Source of the DNA: Erythrobacter colymbi
GTDB lineage: Bacteria > Pseudomonadota > Alphaproteobacteria > Sphingomonadales > Sphingomonadaceae
NCBI RefSeq assembly: GCF_002155685.1
Contig: NZ_MUYK01000010.1
Location: forward strand, 1-64,000
Length of the DNA: 64,000 nt
Direction: 5' to 3'
The notes below the pieces were generated by a model that was not told the origin of the DNA, did not search any database, and worked only from the letters and a program-made list of their open reading frames with translations. The translations under genes were made by a program, and so were the position numbers. Below, piece after piece: positions 22,847 to 33,517 of the stretch (position 1 is the stretch's first letter; every line of letters starts with the position of its first letter).

Positions 22847-25606
22847 TCATGCTCTTTCGAGTTGTTGCTGCCGCTGGTCGCTTGCCGCCGAAAGCAGTGC
22901 CGCTTCGATCTCGGCCAGCCGTTCGGGCGCCTTGATCTTGGCCGCGGTCAGATCGGTCACGTAGAAGGTGTCGGCTGCCGCCTCGCCATAGGCGGTGATA
23001 TGCGCCGAATGGACGATGAGGTTGGCCTTGTAGAGCGCGTGGGCGAGCCGGTTGAGCAGCGCGGGCCGGTCGCGCGCAGTCACCTCGATCACGGTGAAGT
23101 GGTTGGAGGCGTCATTGTCGAAGCCCACCCGCGGCGCGACGTCGAACGCCTTGGCGCGCGAATGTGCCAGCGGGCGCGCGGCGAGCTTGGGCACCAGTTC
23201 GACCTGCGCCAGCAATGCGTCGCGGATGCCCTTCTCGATGCGCGCCATCTGCCCCTTCTCGCGGAAGGGCTGGGCGTTGTGGTCCTGCACCAGGAAGTTG
23301 TCGACCGCATAGCCGCTCTTGGCGGTATGGATGCGCGCGTCGATGATGTTTGCGCCCGCAAGATGGATGCCGCCGGCCATGCGGTAGAACAGGCCCGGGT
23401 GGTCCGCGGCGATCACGCTCACCCGCGTCGCCCCGCGCGTCTCGTCGACCTCGCAGCGGATCGAGAGGTGATCCTTCGATGCGATCGCCGCGTCGTACTG
23501 GAGGAGGTTGCTGGCGATGATGTCCTCGGGCTCGGCGATCCAGTAGGCATCGCCGAGCAGCGCGCCGATGGAATCGACGAGGTGATCCTGCTCGCCCAGC
23601 AGCCGCTGCACCGCGTCCTTCTTGGCGGTGACGCGCTGCTTGCGTCCGGTGCCCTTGTGGCCCAACCGCAGGCGTTCCTGCGCGGCATCGTATAGCTCGC
23701 CCAGCAGCTGCCCCTTCCAGCTGTTCCACGTCCCCGGCCCCACCGCGCGGATATCGACCGCGGTGAGGATCGCGAGATTGCGCAGCCGTTCGAGGCTCTG
23801 CACCTCGGAGACGAAATCCTCGATCGTCTTGGGATCGGTGAGGTCACGCTTCTGCGCGGTGCGGCTCATCAGCAGGTGGTGGAGCACCAGCCAGGCGACG
23901 AGATCGGTCTCCTTCTCGTCGAGCCCGAAGCGCGGGCACAGGCGGTGCGCGACATCCGCGCCGAGCACCGAGTGGTCGCCCCCGCGGCCCTTGGCGATGT
24001 CGTGGAGCAGTACCGCGACATAGAGCGCGCGGCGCGAGGCGAGCTTGGGGAACTCGCGGCTGGCGCGCGGGTGATCGGCGGTCAGCAGCCCGCGCTCGAT
24101 CTGGCTCAAGAGCCCGATGGCGCGGATGGTGTGCTCGTCGACGGTGTAGTGGTGATACATGTCGAACTGCATCTGCGCGTTGACGCGGCCGAAATCGGGC
24201 ACGAAGCGGCCGAAGACGCCCGCCTCGTTCATCCAGCGCAGCGCGGTTTCGGGGTCCTTGCGGCCCGACAGCAGCTCGAGGAACAGCGCATTGGCGCGCT
24301 TGTCGCGGCGCAGCTTGCCGTCGATCAGTTTGGAGTCGCGTCCGACCTGCCGCATGGTTTCGGGGTGGATGTCGAGCCCCTCGGCCTCGGCCAGCTGGAA
24401 CACCTCGATCAGGCGCACGGGATCGGCCTTGAACCAGTCGTCGCCCGGCGCGCGCAGGCGTCCGGCCTCGACCGTGTAGCCCTTGAACTGGCGCGGACGC
24501 TGGGTCCAGCCGGCGAAGAACCCGGTGCGCGGGCGCTTCTTGGCCATCTCCTCGTCAAGGTGCGAGAGGAACACGCCGGTCAGGCTGCCCACCCGTTTCA
24601 CCTGCAGGAAGTAGTACTGCATGAACCGCTCGACCGCGCTCTTGCCGGGGCGGTCGGCGAACAGCATCCGCTCGGCCACCTGCCGCTGGAGATCGAAGGT
24701 CAGCCGGTCCTCGGCGCGGTCGGTGATCAGGTGCATGTGGCAGCGCGCCGCCAGCAGGAAGCCCTCGGCGCGGCGGAAGCTGCGATATTCGCTCGGCGTG
24801 AGCAGCCCGACATCGACCAGCTGCGCGGCGCTGTCGACGCGGTGGACATACTTGCCGATCCAGTAGAGCGTCTGGAGATCGCGCAGGCCGCCCTTGCCCT
24901 CCTTGATGTTGGGTTCGACCACATAGCGGCTGTCGCCCATGCGCTTGTGTCGCGCGTCGCGTTCGGCGAGCTTCTGGGTCAGGAACTGGCGTTCGGAGCC
25001 CTTGGCGACCTCGTTCCAGAACCGCGCGCGCAGCTCTTCATAGAGCGCCTGTTCGCCCCACACGAGCCGGCTTTCGAGCAGGGCGGTGCGGATCGTCAGA
25101 TCCTCCTTCGCCATGCGGATCGTGTCGGAGACCGTGCGGCTGGAGTGCCCGACCTTGAGGCCGAGATCCCACAGCAGGTAGAGCATCGTCTCGATCACCT
25201 GCTCGCACCACGGCGCGCGCTTGCCCGGGGTGATGAAGGCGACATCGACATCCGAATGCGGCGCCATCTCCGCCCGGCCATATCCGCCCACCGCGAGGAT
25301 CGCGAGCCGCTCGGCCTGCGTCGCGTTGGGCACGGGGTAGAGATGCGTGGTGACGTGATCGTGGATCACCCGCAGCAGCTGGTCCATCAGGAAGCTGAAG
25401 CCGGCAGTGACGTCGTGCCCCGCCGAGGGTGTTTCCATCAGCCTCCGGGAAAGCTCGGCGCGTCCCTCGTCGAGCGCCATCCTGAGCGCGGTGACGATCG
25501 CCGGGCGGGCCCGCGCCCCGCCTGCCTCGTGCAAGGACGCGATCTCCTCGGCCAGCGCGCGCCGGTCGATGATCGCGCGCTGGGCGGGGACGCGTTTGAG
25601 GTTCAC
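22847..25606 (-). CDS. glnD: Bifunctional PII uridylyltransferase/uridylyl-removing enzyme
   Basis: 919 residues with the full GlnD layout: the nucleotidyltransferase motif GGYGRAEMAPHSDVD (near residue 107), a central helical part, an HD domain (VDEHTIRAIG near 490 and AVLLHDIAKGRGGDHS near 535) and two C-terminal ACT domains (one around RVSVIAADHPGLFYRMAG, one around VIEVTARDRPALLNRLAHAL). It adds UMP to PII proteins at low glutamine and removes it at high glutamine, controlling nitrogen assimilation. It follows the acyl-CoA synthetase gene by 24 bases and may be cotranscribed with it. Confidence 0.96.
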   Translation of the reverse strand: MNLKRVPAQRAIIDRRALAEEIASLHEAGGARARPAIVTALRMALDEGRAELSRRLMETPSAGHDVTAGFSFLMDQLLRVIHDHVTTHLYPVPNATQAERLAILAVGGYGRAEMAPHSDVDVAFITPGKRAPWCEQVIETMLYLLWDLGLKVGHSSRTVSDTIRMAKEDLTIRTALLESRLVWGEQALYEELRARFWNEVAKGSERQFLTQKLAERDARHKRMGDSRYVVEPNIKEGKGGLRDLQTLYWIGKYVHRVDSAAQLVDVGLLTPSEYRSFRRAEGFLLAARCHMHLITDRAEDRLTFDLQRQVAERMLFADRPGKSAVERFMQYYFLQVKRVGSLTGVFLSHLDEEMAKKRPRTGFFAGWTQRPRQFKGYTVEAGRLRAPGDDWFKADPVRLIEVFQLAEAEGLDIHPETMRQVGRDSKLIDGKLRRDKRANALFLELLSGRKDPETALRWMNEAGVFGRFVPDFGRVNAQMQFDMYHHYTVDEHTIRAIGLLSQIERGLLTADHPRASREFPKLASRRALYVAVLLHDIAKGRGGDHSVLGADVAHRLCPRFGLDEKETDLVAWLVLHHLLMSRTAQKRDLTDPKTIEDFVSEVQSLERLRNLAILTAVDIRAVGPGTWNSWKGQLLGELYDAAQERLRLGHKGTGRKQRVTAKKDAVQRLLGEQDHLVDSIGALLGDAYWIAEPEDIIASNLLQYDAAIASKDHLSIRCEVDETRGATRVSVIAADHPGLFYRMAGGIHLAGANIIDARIHTAKSGYAVDNFLVQDHNAQPFREKGQMARIEKGIRDALLAQVELVPKLAARPLAHSRAKAFDVAPRVGFDNDASNHFTVIEVTARDRPALLNRLAHALYKANLIVHSAHITAYGEAAADTFYVTDLTAAKIKAPERLAEIEAALLSAASDQRQQQLERA

Positions 25607-25630
25607 TTCACCGGGCTCGCTCGGTCAGGC

Positions 25631-27346
<1,716 letters not shown>

Positions 27347-27537
27347 GCGGTTGTTTCCTCTCTCTCTTATTGCGGCCTTCGGCCGGGTGCGACCCGCGCC
27401 TGTTGCCTGTCCCATTGCGTCCGGCGGTGTCCCGTGCCCCTTCCCCTGCCCCGTCCGCTGTGCCAGAAGCGCCAGCGCGACCGGGGCCGTTTCGGGCTCA
27501 CCGTTACGGCATATCATTGCAATAAGAGGTTCGCTCC

Positions 27538-28425
27538 GTGCTGTCACTACTTGCCGCAAGCGCTGCTGCTGCCGAACCCTTCCAGTGGGCCAGCCTCAAG
27601 CTCAAGCCCTACCTGTTCGAAATCGGGCCGTTCCAGCTGCGCTACTACTCGCTGGCCTACCTGCTGGGGGTGATCTTTGCCTACTGGCACACCTCCAAGG
27701 CGCTGAAGCAGCCCGGCGCGCCGATGGCGCAGCGCCATGCCGACGACCTGTTCTTCTACTGCACGCTCGGCGTGATCATCGGCGGGCGGCTCGGCTATGC
27801 GATGTTCTACGACCCGAGCCTGTGGACCGGCTTTGCGGGGGACGGCTTCATCACCTGGAAGCTGCTGCGCCTGTGGGACGGCGGCATGAGCTTCCACGGC
27901 GGCCTGCTCGGCGTGACGGTGGCGATGGCGTGGGTGTCGTGGCGCGACAAGCTGAACTTCATCCGTGTGGTCGACTATGTCAGCGTCGGCGTGCCGATGG
28001 GCATGCTGCTCGGCCGCCTCGCCAACTTCGTCAACGGCGAGCTGTGGGGCCGGGCGACCGACGTGCCGTGGGCGATGGTCTTCCCGCGCGATCCCACCGG
28101 CCTCGCCCGCCACCCGAGCCAGCTTTATCAGGCCGGGCTCGAAGGGCTGGCGATGCTGGTGATCATGCTCTCGCTGTTCTGGCTCACCCGCGCGCGCTAT
28201 CGCCCCGGGCTACTCGCCGGGGTGTTCACTGTGGGCATGGGCATCTCGCGCTTCGTGAACGAATTTTTCCGCGAGCCGGATCAACAACTGGCTGACTTTG
28301 CGGCCCGCACCGGGCTATCGATGGGACAATGGCTGACGATACCGCTTATCCTGACTGGATTGATTGTCGTGATCTACGCGCTGCGGAAGAAGCCGCTGGC
28401 GGCGGGTACGACAGCGCCGGCCTGA
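27538..28425 (+). CDS. lgt: Prolipoprotein diacylglyceryl transferase
   Basis: 295 residues from a GTG at 27538 with AAGAGG upstream. Seven membrane helices; the family signature is [14 protein letters not shown] (near residue 160), and the essential His is in MSFHGGLLG (near residue 118). The enzyme transfers diacylglycerol from phosphatidylglycerol to the lipobox cysteine of prolipoproteins, such as the PstS-like and YceI-like lipoproteins of this window. The 3' end overlaps the next gene by 97 bases in another frame. Confidence 0.96.
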   Translation: MLSLLAASAAAAEPFQWASLKLKPYLFEIGPFQLRYYSLAYLLGVIFAYWHTSKALKQPGAPMAQRHADDLFFYCTLGVIIGGRLGYAMFYDPSLWTGFAGDGFITWKLLRLWDGGMSFHGGLLGVTVAMAWVSWRDKLNFIRVVDYVSVGVPMGMLLGRLANFVNGELWGRATDVPWAMVFPRDPTGLARHPSQLYQAGLEGLAMLVIMLSLFWLTRARYRPGLLAGVFTVGMGISRFVNEFFREPDQQLADFAARTGLSMGQWLTIPLILTGLIVVIYALRKKPLAAGTTAPA

Positions 28426-30476
28426 GCGGCGGGGCAGGGGTCTGGCGCAGTGCGCTACGGCTGATCGACCCCTCGCCCGAGCCGACCACCAAGGCCTCTC
28501 CGTCCAGCGCCGCGGCCGCCGCGCAGGCGCGCGAGGCTGCGCGTGCCGAGGCCAAGGCCCGCGCCGAGGCCGCCGCGCGCGAGAAGGCCGAAGCGCTCGC
28601 CCGGGCCAAGGTGGAAGCCGAGGAACGCGCCCGCGCTCTCAAGGAAACCCGCGCTCGCGAGAAGGCCGAGGCCGAAGCCCGTGCCCGTGCCGAACGCGAA
28701 GCGCGCGAGAAGGCGGCGGCCGAGGCCCGCGCAAGGAAGCTCGCCGAAGCCGAGGCCCGCGCCCGCGCGGAAGCCGAAGCCCGCGAACGCGCTGCCGCCG
28801 AGGCGCAGGCACGCAAGGAAGCCAAGGCCCGCGCCATCGCCGAGGAAAAGGCTCGCAAGGAGGCCGAGGAGCAGGCGAAGCGCGAAGCCGAAGCCGCCGC
28901 TGCCGCCGCCAAGGCCGCAGCCGAGGAACAGGCTCGCCGCGAGGCCGAGGAGAAGGCCCGTTTCGAAGCCGAAGCCCGTGCCCGCGCGGCTGAGGAAGCG
29001 CGTCTCAGGAAGGAGGCCGAAGCCCGCGCCCGCGCCGAGGCCAAGGCCCGCGCCAAGGCCGAAGCCGAAGCCAAGGCCAAGGCGGAGGCCGAGGAAAAGG
29101 CGCGCCGCGCGGCCGAAGAGAAAGCCCGCCGCGAAGCCGAGGCCAAGGCGAAGGCCGAAGCCGCGCGCATCGCCGCCGAAGAGGAAGCCCGCCGCAAGGC
29201 CGAGGAAGCCGCCGCCGCCGAGGCCGCGCGCCTTGCCGCAGAGGAAGCCGCGCGCATCGCGGCCGAGGAACAGGCGAAGCGCGAGGCCGAAGAGGCCGCT
29301 GCTGCCGAAGCTGCGCGGCTGGCTGCCGAGGAAGCCGCCCGCATCGCCGCCGAAGAGCAGGCCAAGCGCGAGGCCGAGGAAGCTGCCGCCGCCGAACAGG
29401 CCCGGCTCGAGGCCGAAGTCCTCGCCCGCGCGCAGGTCGATGTGCCCGCCGTCCTCAAGCGCCTGATCCGCGAGACCGGGCCGATCCCGCTCTCGCAATA
29501 CATGGGCGAGAGCAACGCGCGCTATTACGCGAGCCGCGATCCCTTGGGCGAGCAGGGCGATTTCATCACCGCGCCCGAGATCACCCAGGCTTTCGGCGAG
29601 CTGATCGGGGTGTGGCTCGCCGACCTGTGGTCGCGCATGACCAAGCGCAAATACATCCACTATGTCGAGCTCGGCCCCGGGCGCGGGACGCTCGCCAAGG
29701 ACGCGCTCGGGGCGGCGGCGAAGCAGGGGTTGAAGCCGCAGATCCACTTCGTCGAGACCTCGGCCACGCTGCGCAAGCTCCAGCGGGAGGCCTTCCCGGA
29801 CTGCATCCACCACCACGACATCTCGACCCTGCCCGACGATGCGCCGCTGCTGATCGTCGCCAACGAGTTCTTCGATGCCCTGCCGGTGCAGCACCTGATC
29901 CGTTCGACCGACGGGTGGTATCCGCGGCTGGTGGGGCTGGATGGCGACGCGTTCACCTTCGTCACCGGCCGGGAGCGGATGGACCATCTCGTCCCGCCCA
30001 GTTGGGTCACCGCCTCGCAAGGCACGCTGATCGAGACCAGCCCCGCCGCAGTCGCTCTGATGGCCGAGCTGGCGCGGCGGTTGAAGGAGCAGGGCGGGGC
30101 GGCGCTGATCATCGACTATGGCCATGAAGAGCTGCGCTCGGGATCGACCTTGCAGGCGCTGAAGTCGCACCAGAAGGTCGACGTCTTCGCGCATCCGGGC
30201 GATGCCGACCTCACCGCCCACGTCGATTTCGAGCTGCTCCAGCTCGTGGCGCAGCAGCACGGCGCGGATGTGATGGGGCTGCAATATCAGGGCGAGTGGC
30301 TGATCCAGATGGGGATCGACACCCGCATGGAGATGCTCATCCGCCGCTCGCCTTACGAGCGGCCGAAGTTCCAGCGCCAGCGTGACCGGCTGGTGAAGGA
30401 CAGCGAGATGGGCCGGCTGTTCAAGGTGCTCGGCCTGTGCGGGCGGCGCTGGCCGTTCGGGGCGGGGTTCCAGTAA
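28329..30476 (+). CDS. MidA/NDUFAF7-family methyltransferase with a long charged N-terminal helix
   Basis: 715 residues in two parts. Residues about 380-715 are a standard SAM-dependent methyltransferase of the MidA/NDUFAF7 family (DUF185): it starts [20 protein letters not shown], contains [20 protein letters not shown], the SAM loop VELGPGRG (near residue 446) and [12 protein letters not shown]. The mitochondrial homologue methylates an arginine of complex I subunit NDUFS2. Residues about 60-370 are almost only Ala, Glu, Lys and Arg with no prolines, predicted as a very long single helix or coiled coil resembling the TolA middle domain. The only in-frame ATG before it is at 28329, inside lgt; this makes a 97-base overlap. 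The gene order lgt-methyltransferase is usual in sphingomonads; the extension is not. Confidence 0.85.
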   Translation: MADDTAYPDWIDCRDLRAAEEAAGGGYDSAGLSGGAGVWRSALRLIDPSPEPTTKASPSSAAAAAQAREAARAEAKARAEAAAREKAEALARAKVEAEERARALKETRAREKAEAEARARAEREAREKAAAEARARKLAEAEARARAEAEARERAAAEAQARKEAKARAIAEEKARKEAEEQAKREAEAAAAAAKAAAEEQARREAEEKARFEAEARARAAEEARLRKEAEARARAEAKARAKAEAEAKAKAEAEEKARRAAEEKARREAEAKAKAEAARIAAEEEARRKAEEAAAAEAARLAAEEAARIAAEEQAKREAEEAAAAEAARLAAEEAARIAAEEQAKREAEEAAAAEQARLEAEVLARAQVDVPAVLKRLIRETGPIPLSQYMGESNARYYASRDPLGEQGDFITAPEITQAFGELIGVWLADLWSRMTKRKYIHYVELGPGRGTLAKDALGAAAKQGLKPQIHFVETSATLRKLQREAFPDCIHHHDISTLPDDAPLLIVANEFFDALPVQHLIRSTDGWYPRLVGLDGDAFTFVTGRERMDHLVPPSWVTASQGTLIETSPAAVALMAELARRLKEQGGAALIIDYGHEELRSGSTLQALKSHQKVDVFAHPGDADLTAHVDFELLQLVAQQHGADVMGLQYQGEWLIQMGIDTRMEMLIRRSPYERPKFQRQRDRLVKDSEMGRLFKVLGLCGRRWPFGAGFQ
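29223..29396 (+). repeat. Tandem 87-base coding repeat in the charged helix
   Basis: Two adjacent 29-codon units (29223-29309 and 29310-29396) encode identical peptides starting [17 protein letters not shown] count 15 of 29 codons that differ between the copies, all synonymous. The surrounding helix consists of looser repeats of the same kind. Confidence 0.85.
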
Positions 30477-30490
30477 CGAGGGGAGCAGGG

Positions 30491-30916
30491 ATGAGGAAAC
30501 AGGCAGGCATTCTGGCGGCGGTGCTCGGGCTGGCGGCGATGGTGCCCGCGGCCTTTGCGGCCCAGCCGATCACCGGCCGCTGGGTGACGGCGGAAAAGGA
30601 CGCGGTGGTCGCGATCGCCAAGTGCGGCAAGGCGCTGTGCGGGCGGATCGAGAAGTTTCTCGTCATGCCCGCGGGCGGCAACGACCAGCGCGACGTCAAC
30701 AATTCCGACCCGGCCAAGCGCACCCGCAAGCTGATCGGCACGGCGATCCTCACCGGCCTCGTCGCCAATGGCGAAGCGTGGCACGGCGAGGTCTACGATC
30801 CCAAGAAGGGCAAGACCTACAAGGCCGAAGTGCGCCGCAAGCCCGATGGCTCGCTGGAAGTGAAGGGCTGCGTCGGGCCGTTCTGTCAGGCGCAGGTCTG
30901 GCGGAAGGCTTCTTGA
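30491..30916 (+). CDS. DUF2147 family exported protein
   Basis: 141 residues from the ATG at 30491, which has GGGAGCAGGG before it. A signal peptide ends AAFAAQ. The mature part has the DUF2147 pattern: ITGRWVTAEKDAVVAIAKCGKALCGRI at the start, VYDPKKGKTYKAEV in the middle and LEVKGCVGPFCQAQVWRK at the end, with conserved cysteines that may pair in the periplasm. The function of the family is unknown. It lies 14 bases after the methyltransferase gene and may share its transcript. Confidence 0.85.
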   Translation: MRKQAGILAAVLGLAAMVPAAFAAQPITGRWVTAEKDAVVAIAKCGKALCGRIEKFLVMPAGGNDQRDVNNSDPAKRTRKLIGTAILTGLVANGEAWHGEVYDPKKGKTYKAEVRRKPDGSLEVKGCVGPFCQAQVWRKAS

Positions 30917-30920
30917 TTTG

Positions 30921-31015
30921 CGCGGGCCATCCGGCCCGCGATATCCTCGCTCACACGGCCTGACGGCCGTGTCGCTGCGGGCGGCCGGTTGGCCTTGCGG
31001 GCCTACGGCCCGAAA
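30921..31015. repeat. Cluster of intergenic hairpins
   Basis: Three GC-rich hairpins follow the DUF2147 stop: CGCGGGCC/GGCCCGCG (30921-30928/30933-30940), ACACGGCC/GGCCGTGT (30953-30960/30965-30972) and a GCGGGCC/GGCCCG pair near 31000-31015. The arrangement looks like an interspersed repeat element rather than a single terminator. Confidence 0.5.
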
Positions 31016-31030
31016 TTGCGCCAACCTGTC

Positions 31031-31052
31031 CCCCTCCCGCTGGCGGGAGGGG
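31031..31052. terminator. Hairpin between convergent genes
   Basis: Perfect 10-base-pair stem CCCCTCCCGC/GCGGGAGGGG with a 2-base loop, followed on the plus strand by TTAGGGG. It sits 18 bases from the stop of the minus-strand ABC permease gene and may end both transcripts. The sequence type is also a frequent intergenic repeat. Confidence 0.5.
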
Positions 31053-31069
31053 TTAGGGGTGGGCCCGAA

Positions 31070-32608
31070 TCACAACCCCAGCTTCTTCGCCAGTGCCTCC
31101 GCCGCCTGCTTGGGCGTCAGTTTCCCCGCATCCTCGCGGTCCACGGCGTAATTCGCCTCGCGCATCGCCTCGACGCTGATCGCGCCCAATAGCGGTTGCA
31201 GCGCGGCGGCAACGCCCGGGTCGTCCGCAATGCGGGGGGAGAGCAGCAGCAGCGCGTCATAGCTCGGCAGCGCGCCCTTGGGGTCGGCGAGTACCACCAG
31301 CCTGTCGGCAGCGATCCGACCGTCCGAGGTATAGGCGCTGATCACGTCGGCCTCGCCCGAGCGCAGCGCGTCATACATGAAGGTCGGCGCGAAATTGCGG
31401 GTTCGCCCGAAGCGCAGGCCATAGGCATCGCGCACCGCCAGCCATTCGGGCCGCTCGAAGAATTCGGGATCGCCCCCCACGGTCAGGCTCCCGCCCTCGC
31501 CGACCAGATCGGCGAGGCTGGTGACGCCCAGCGCCTTGGCGCGGTCGGGCCGCATCGCGAAGGCATAGGCATTCTCGAACCCCAATCGGCCGAGCACCCG
31601 CACCTTGTTCTGGCGCGCTTCCCATTCGCGGATCGTCTCGTACACCGCCTCGCGCCCGGGGTTGTCCGCGCGCTTCATGAAGTTGGCCCAGATCGTGCCG
31701 GTGTAATCGACCGAGATGTCGACGCTCGAGGCTGCGACCGCCGAGTGCACCACCGCGCTCCCCAGCCCGTCGCGATATTCTACACGGTAACCCGCCGCCT
31801 CCAGCCGCGATCCGATCAATTGCGCGAGGATATACTGCTCGGAGAATTGCTTGGCGGCGATGACGATCGGCCGCTCGGCATCCTCGCTGCGCTGGCCCCA
31901 CAGCGCGGCGAGGATGCCGAGGGCAACGATCGCCATGCCCCCGAACGTCATCCAGCGCTTGCGCCGGGCAAGGCCGACCTCGATCACCCAGAGCAGGTTG
32001 TCCGCCGCCAGCGCCAGCCCCGCGCTCGCGAGGCACCCGGCGAGCACCAGCGCCCAGTTCTGGGTCTGGAGCCCGGCGAAGATCGGATCGCCGAGGCTCG
32101 GCTGGCCGATGGTGGTGGCGAGTGTCGCCGCGCCGATGGTCCAGACGCTCGCGGTTCGGATACCGGCCATGATGAAGGGGGCGGAGAGCGGAGCCTCGAC
32201 CAGCACCAGCTTCTGCCACTTGGTCATGCCCACGCCGTCCGCGGCTTCGAGCACGCCTTCGTCGAGATTGGCCTGCGCGGTGACCGCGTTTCTCAGGATC
32301 GGCAGCAGGGCGTAGAGCGTCAGCGCCATCAGTGCGGGCAGGAACCCTAGTGTCGGCAGCCCCTCGCCGAACACGCTGCGCAAGGACAGCAGCAGCGGGA
32401 AGAACAGCGCCAGCAGCGCGAGCGCGGGGATGGTCTGGACGAGGCTCGCAAGGCTCAGCGCGAGGCGCGAGACCAGCGGCGAACGGCTCGCCCACACCGC
32501 CATCGGCAGGGCGATGAGGATCGCCAGCCCGATCGCGCAGGCCGCCAGCACCACGTGCGCGGCAAGCTTGTCGGTGAGGCCGGGGAGGATGTCCCAGATG
32601 CTGCCCAT
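31070..32608 (-). CDS. Osmoprotectant-type ABC transporter: permease fused to substrate-binding domain
   Basis: 512 residues. The first about 215 are an OpuB/ProW-type permease with five or six membrane helices and the EAA-like segment EAADGVGMTKWQKLVLVEAPLS. After a further membrane span (MAIVALGILAALWGQRS) comes an OpuAC-type binding domain (IVIAAKQFSEQYILAQLIGSRLEAAGY and VDYTGTIWANFMKR) that should face the periplasm. The family imports glycine betaine, choline or related quaternary amines. Its start overlaps the ATPase stop (TGATG), so the two genes form one operon and one transporter. Confidence 0.92.
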   Translation of the reverse strand: MGSIWDILPGLTDKLAAHVVLAACAIGLAILIALPMAVWASRSPLVSRLALSLASLVQTIPALALLALFFPLLLSLRSVFGEGLPTLGFLPALMALTLYALLPILRNAVTAQANLDEGVLEAADGVGMTKWQKLVLVEAPLSAPFIMAGIRTASVWTIGAATLATTIGQPSLGDPIFAGLQTQNWALVLAGCLASAGLALAADNLLWVIEVGLARRKRWMTFGGMAIVALGILAALWGQRSEDAERPIVIAAKQFSEQYILAQLIGSRLEAAGYRVEYRDGLGSAVVHSAVAASSVDISVDYTGTIWANFMKRADNPGREAVYETIREWEARQNKVRVLGRLGFENAYAFAMRPDRAKALGVTSLADLVGEGGSLTVGGDPEFFERPEWLAVRDAYGLRFGRTRNFAPTFMYDALRSGEADVISAYTSDGRIAADRLVVLADPKGALPSYDALLLLSPRIADDPGVAAALQPLLGAISVEAMREANYAVDREDAGKLTPKQAAEALAKKLGL

Positions 32609-33402
32609 CAGGCGCCGCTCTCCTCCAGGCCTTCAAGCGCGGCAAGCTGTTCGGCCTGCTCGCGCGGCACCCTGACGAGGCGCTGCGCGACCGTGCCGCC
32701 GGCTCCGGCGAGCAGCGCGCGCGGGGTCTCGTCGGCCACCAGCGCGCCCTTGTCCATCACCAGCACGCGGTCTGCCAGCAGCAGCGCCTCGGCCATGTCA
32801 TGCGTGACCATCACCGTGGTAAGGCCGAGCGTCTCGTGCAGCTCGCGCACCTTGCGGCCCAAGGCGTCGCGGGTGACGGGATCGAGCGCGCCGAAGGGCT
32901 CGTCCATGATCAGCAGCTCCGGGCCGCCCGCCAGCGCCCGCGCCACGCCGACCCGCTGGCGCTGCCCGCCGGAGAGTTCGTCGGGCATTCGCGTCGCATA
33001 GACCGGATCGAGCTCGACCAGTTCGAGCAGTTCGGCGACGCGTTCGGGCGGCAGCTTCTCGCCCGCCAGCCGCGGGCCGATGGCGATGTTCTCGGCGACC
33101 GAGAAATGCGGGAACAGGCCGATGCCCTGGAACACGTATCCGACCCGGCGGCGCAGGCGGGCGGGCTTGAGGTGGGTGACATCCTCGCCCCCGAACAGCA
33201 CCCGGCCGCCCGTGGGCTCGACCAGCGTGTTGACGGTCTTCAGCAGCGTCGACTTGCCCGATCCCGATGCGCCCACCAGCGCGACAAAGCTGCCCCTGGC
33301 AAGGTCGCATGAAACACCGACGCCGTCCGTGCCAACGGCCGTAACCTCGCCGAAGCGGCAGATCACCCCGTCGAAGCGGAGCAGGGGCGAAGCGGTTTCC
33401 AT
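32608..33402 (-). CDS. ABC transporter ATP-binding protein, osmoprotectant type
   Basis: 264 residues from the ATG at 33402; a TTG nine bases earlier is possible. All ABC motifs are present: Walker A GASGSGKSTLL, Q-loop FQGIGLFPHFSV, signature LSGGQRQRVGVARAL, Walker B LLIMDEPFGALD and the switch His in MVTHDMAEAL. It lacks the C-terminal CBS pair seen in OpuAA/ProV, so osmotic sensing through CBS domains is not expected. Partner of the fused permease/binding protein encoded directly after it. It is divergent from the isovaleryl-CoA dehydrogenase gene. Confidence 0.93.
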   Translation of the reverse strand: METASPLLRFDGVICRFGEVTAVGTDGVGVSCDLARGSFVALVGASGSGKSTLLKTVNTLVEPTGGRVLFGGEDVTHLKPARLRRRVGYVFQGIGLFPHFSVAENIAIGPRLAGEKLPPERVAELLELVELDPVYATRMPDELSGGQRQRVGVARALAGGPELLIMDEPFGALDPVTRDALGRKVRELHETLGLTTVMVTHDMAEALLLADRVLVMDKGALVADETPRALLAGAGGTVAQRLVRVPREQAEQLAALEGLEESGA

Positions 33403-33517
33403 TCGTGCCAAGGATTAGCGAGGTTAGGCACGCCGCGCCAGCGTCTCCGATTGGCGTTTGCGCGATGGCTTGCTATGCGGGCTGCCAGAACAATCATTAC
33501 GCGGCGAGGAACAAATC

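Noticed and set aside
28500..29400. Short repeats that could look like a CRISPR or satellite array
   Set aside because: Repeats are in frame, have no constant spacer length and are part of a coding helix; copies differ synonymously. No cas genes are near.
28455..30284. Minus-strand open frames opposite the charged-helix gene
   Set aside because: They encode Gly/Leu/Phe or Ala/Ser/Arg low-complexity sequence that is the forced complement of the Ala/Glu/Lys/Arg repeats. The plus strand continues into a true methyltransferase domain.
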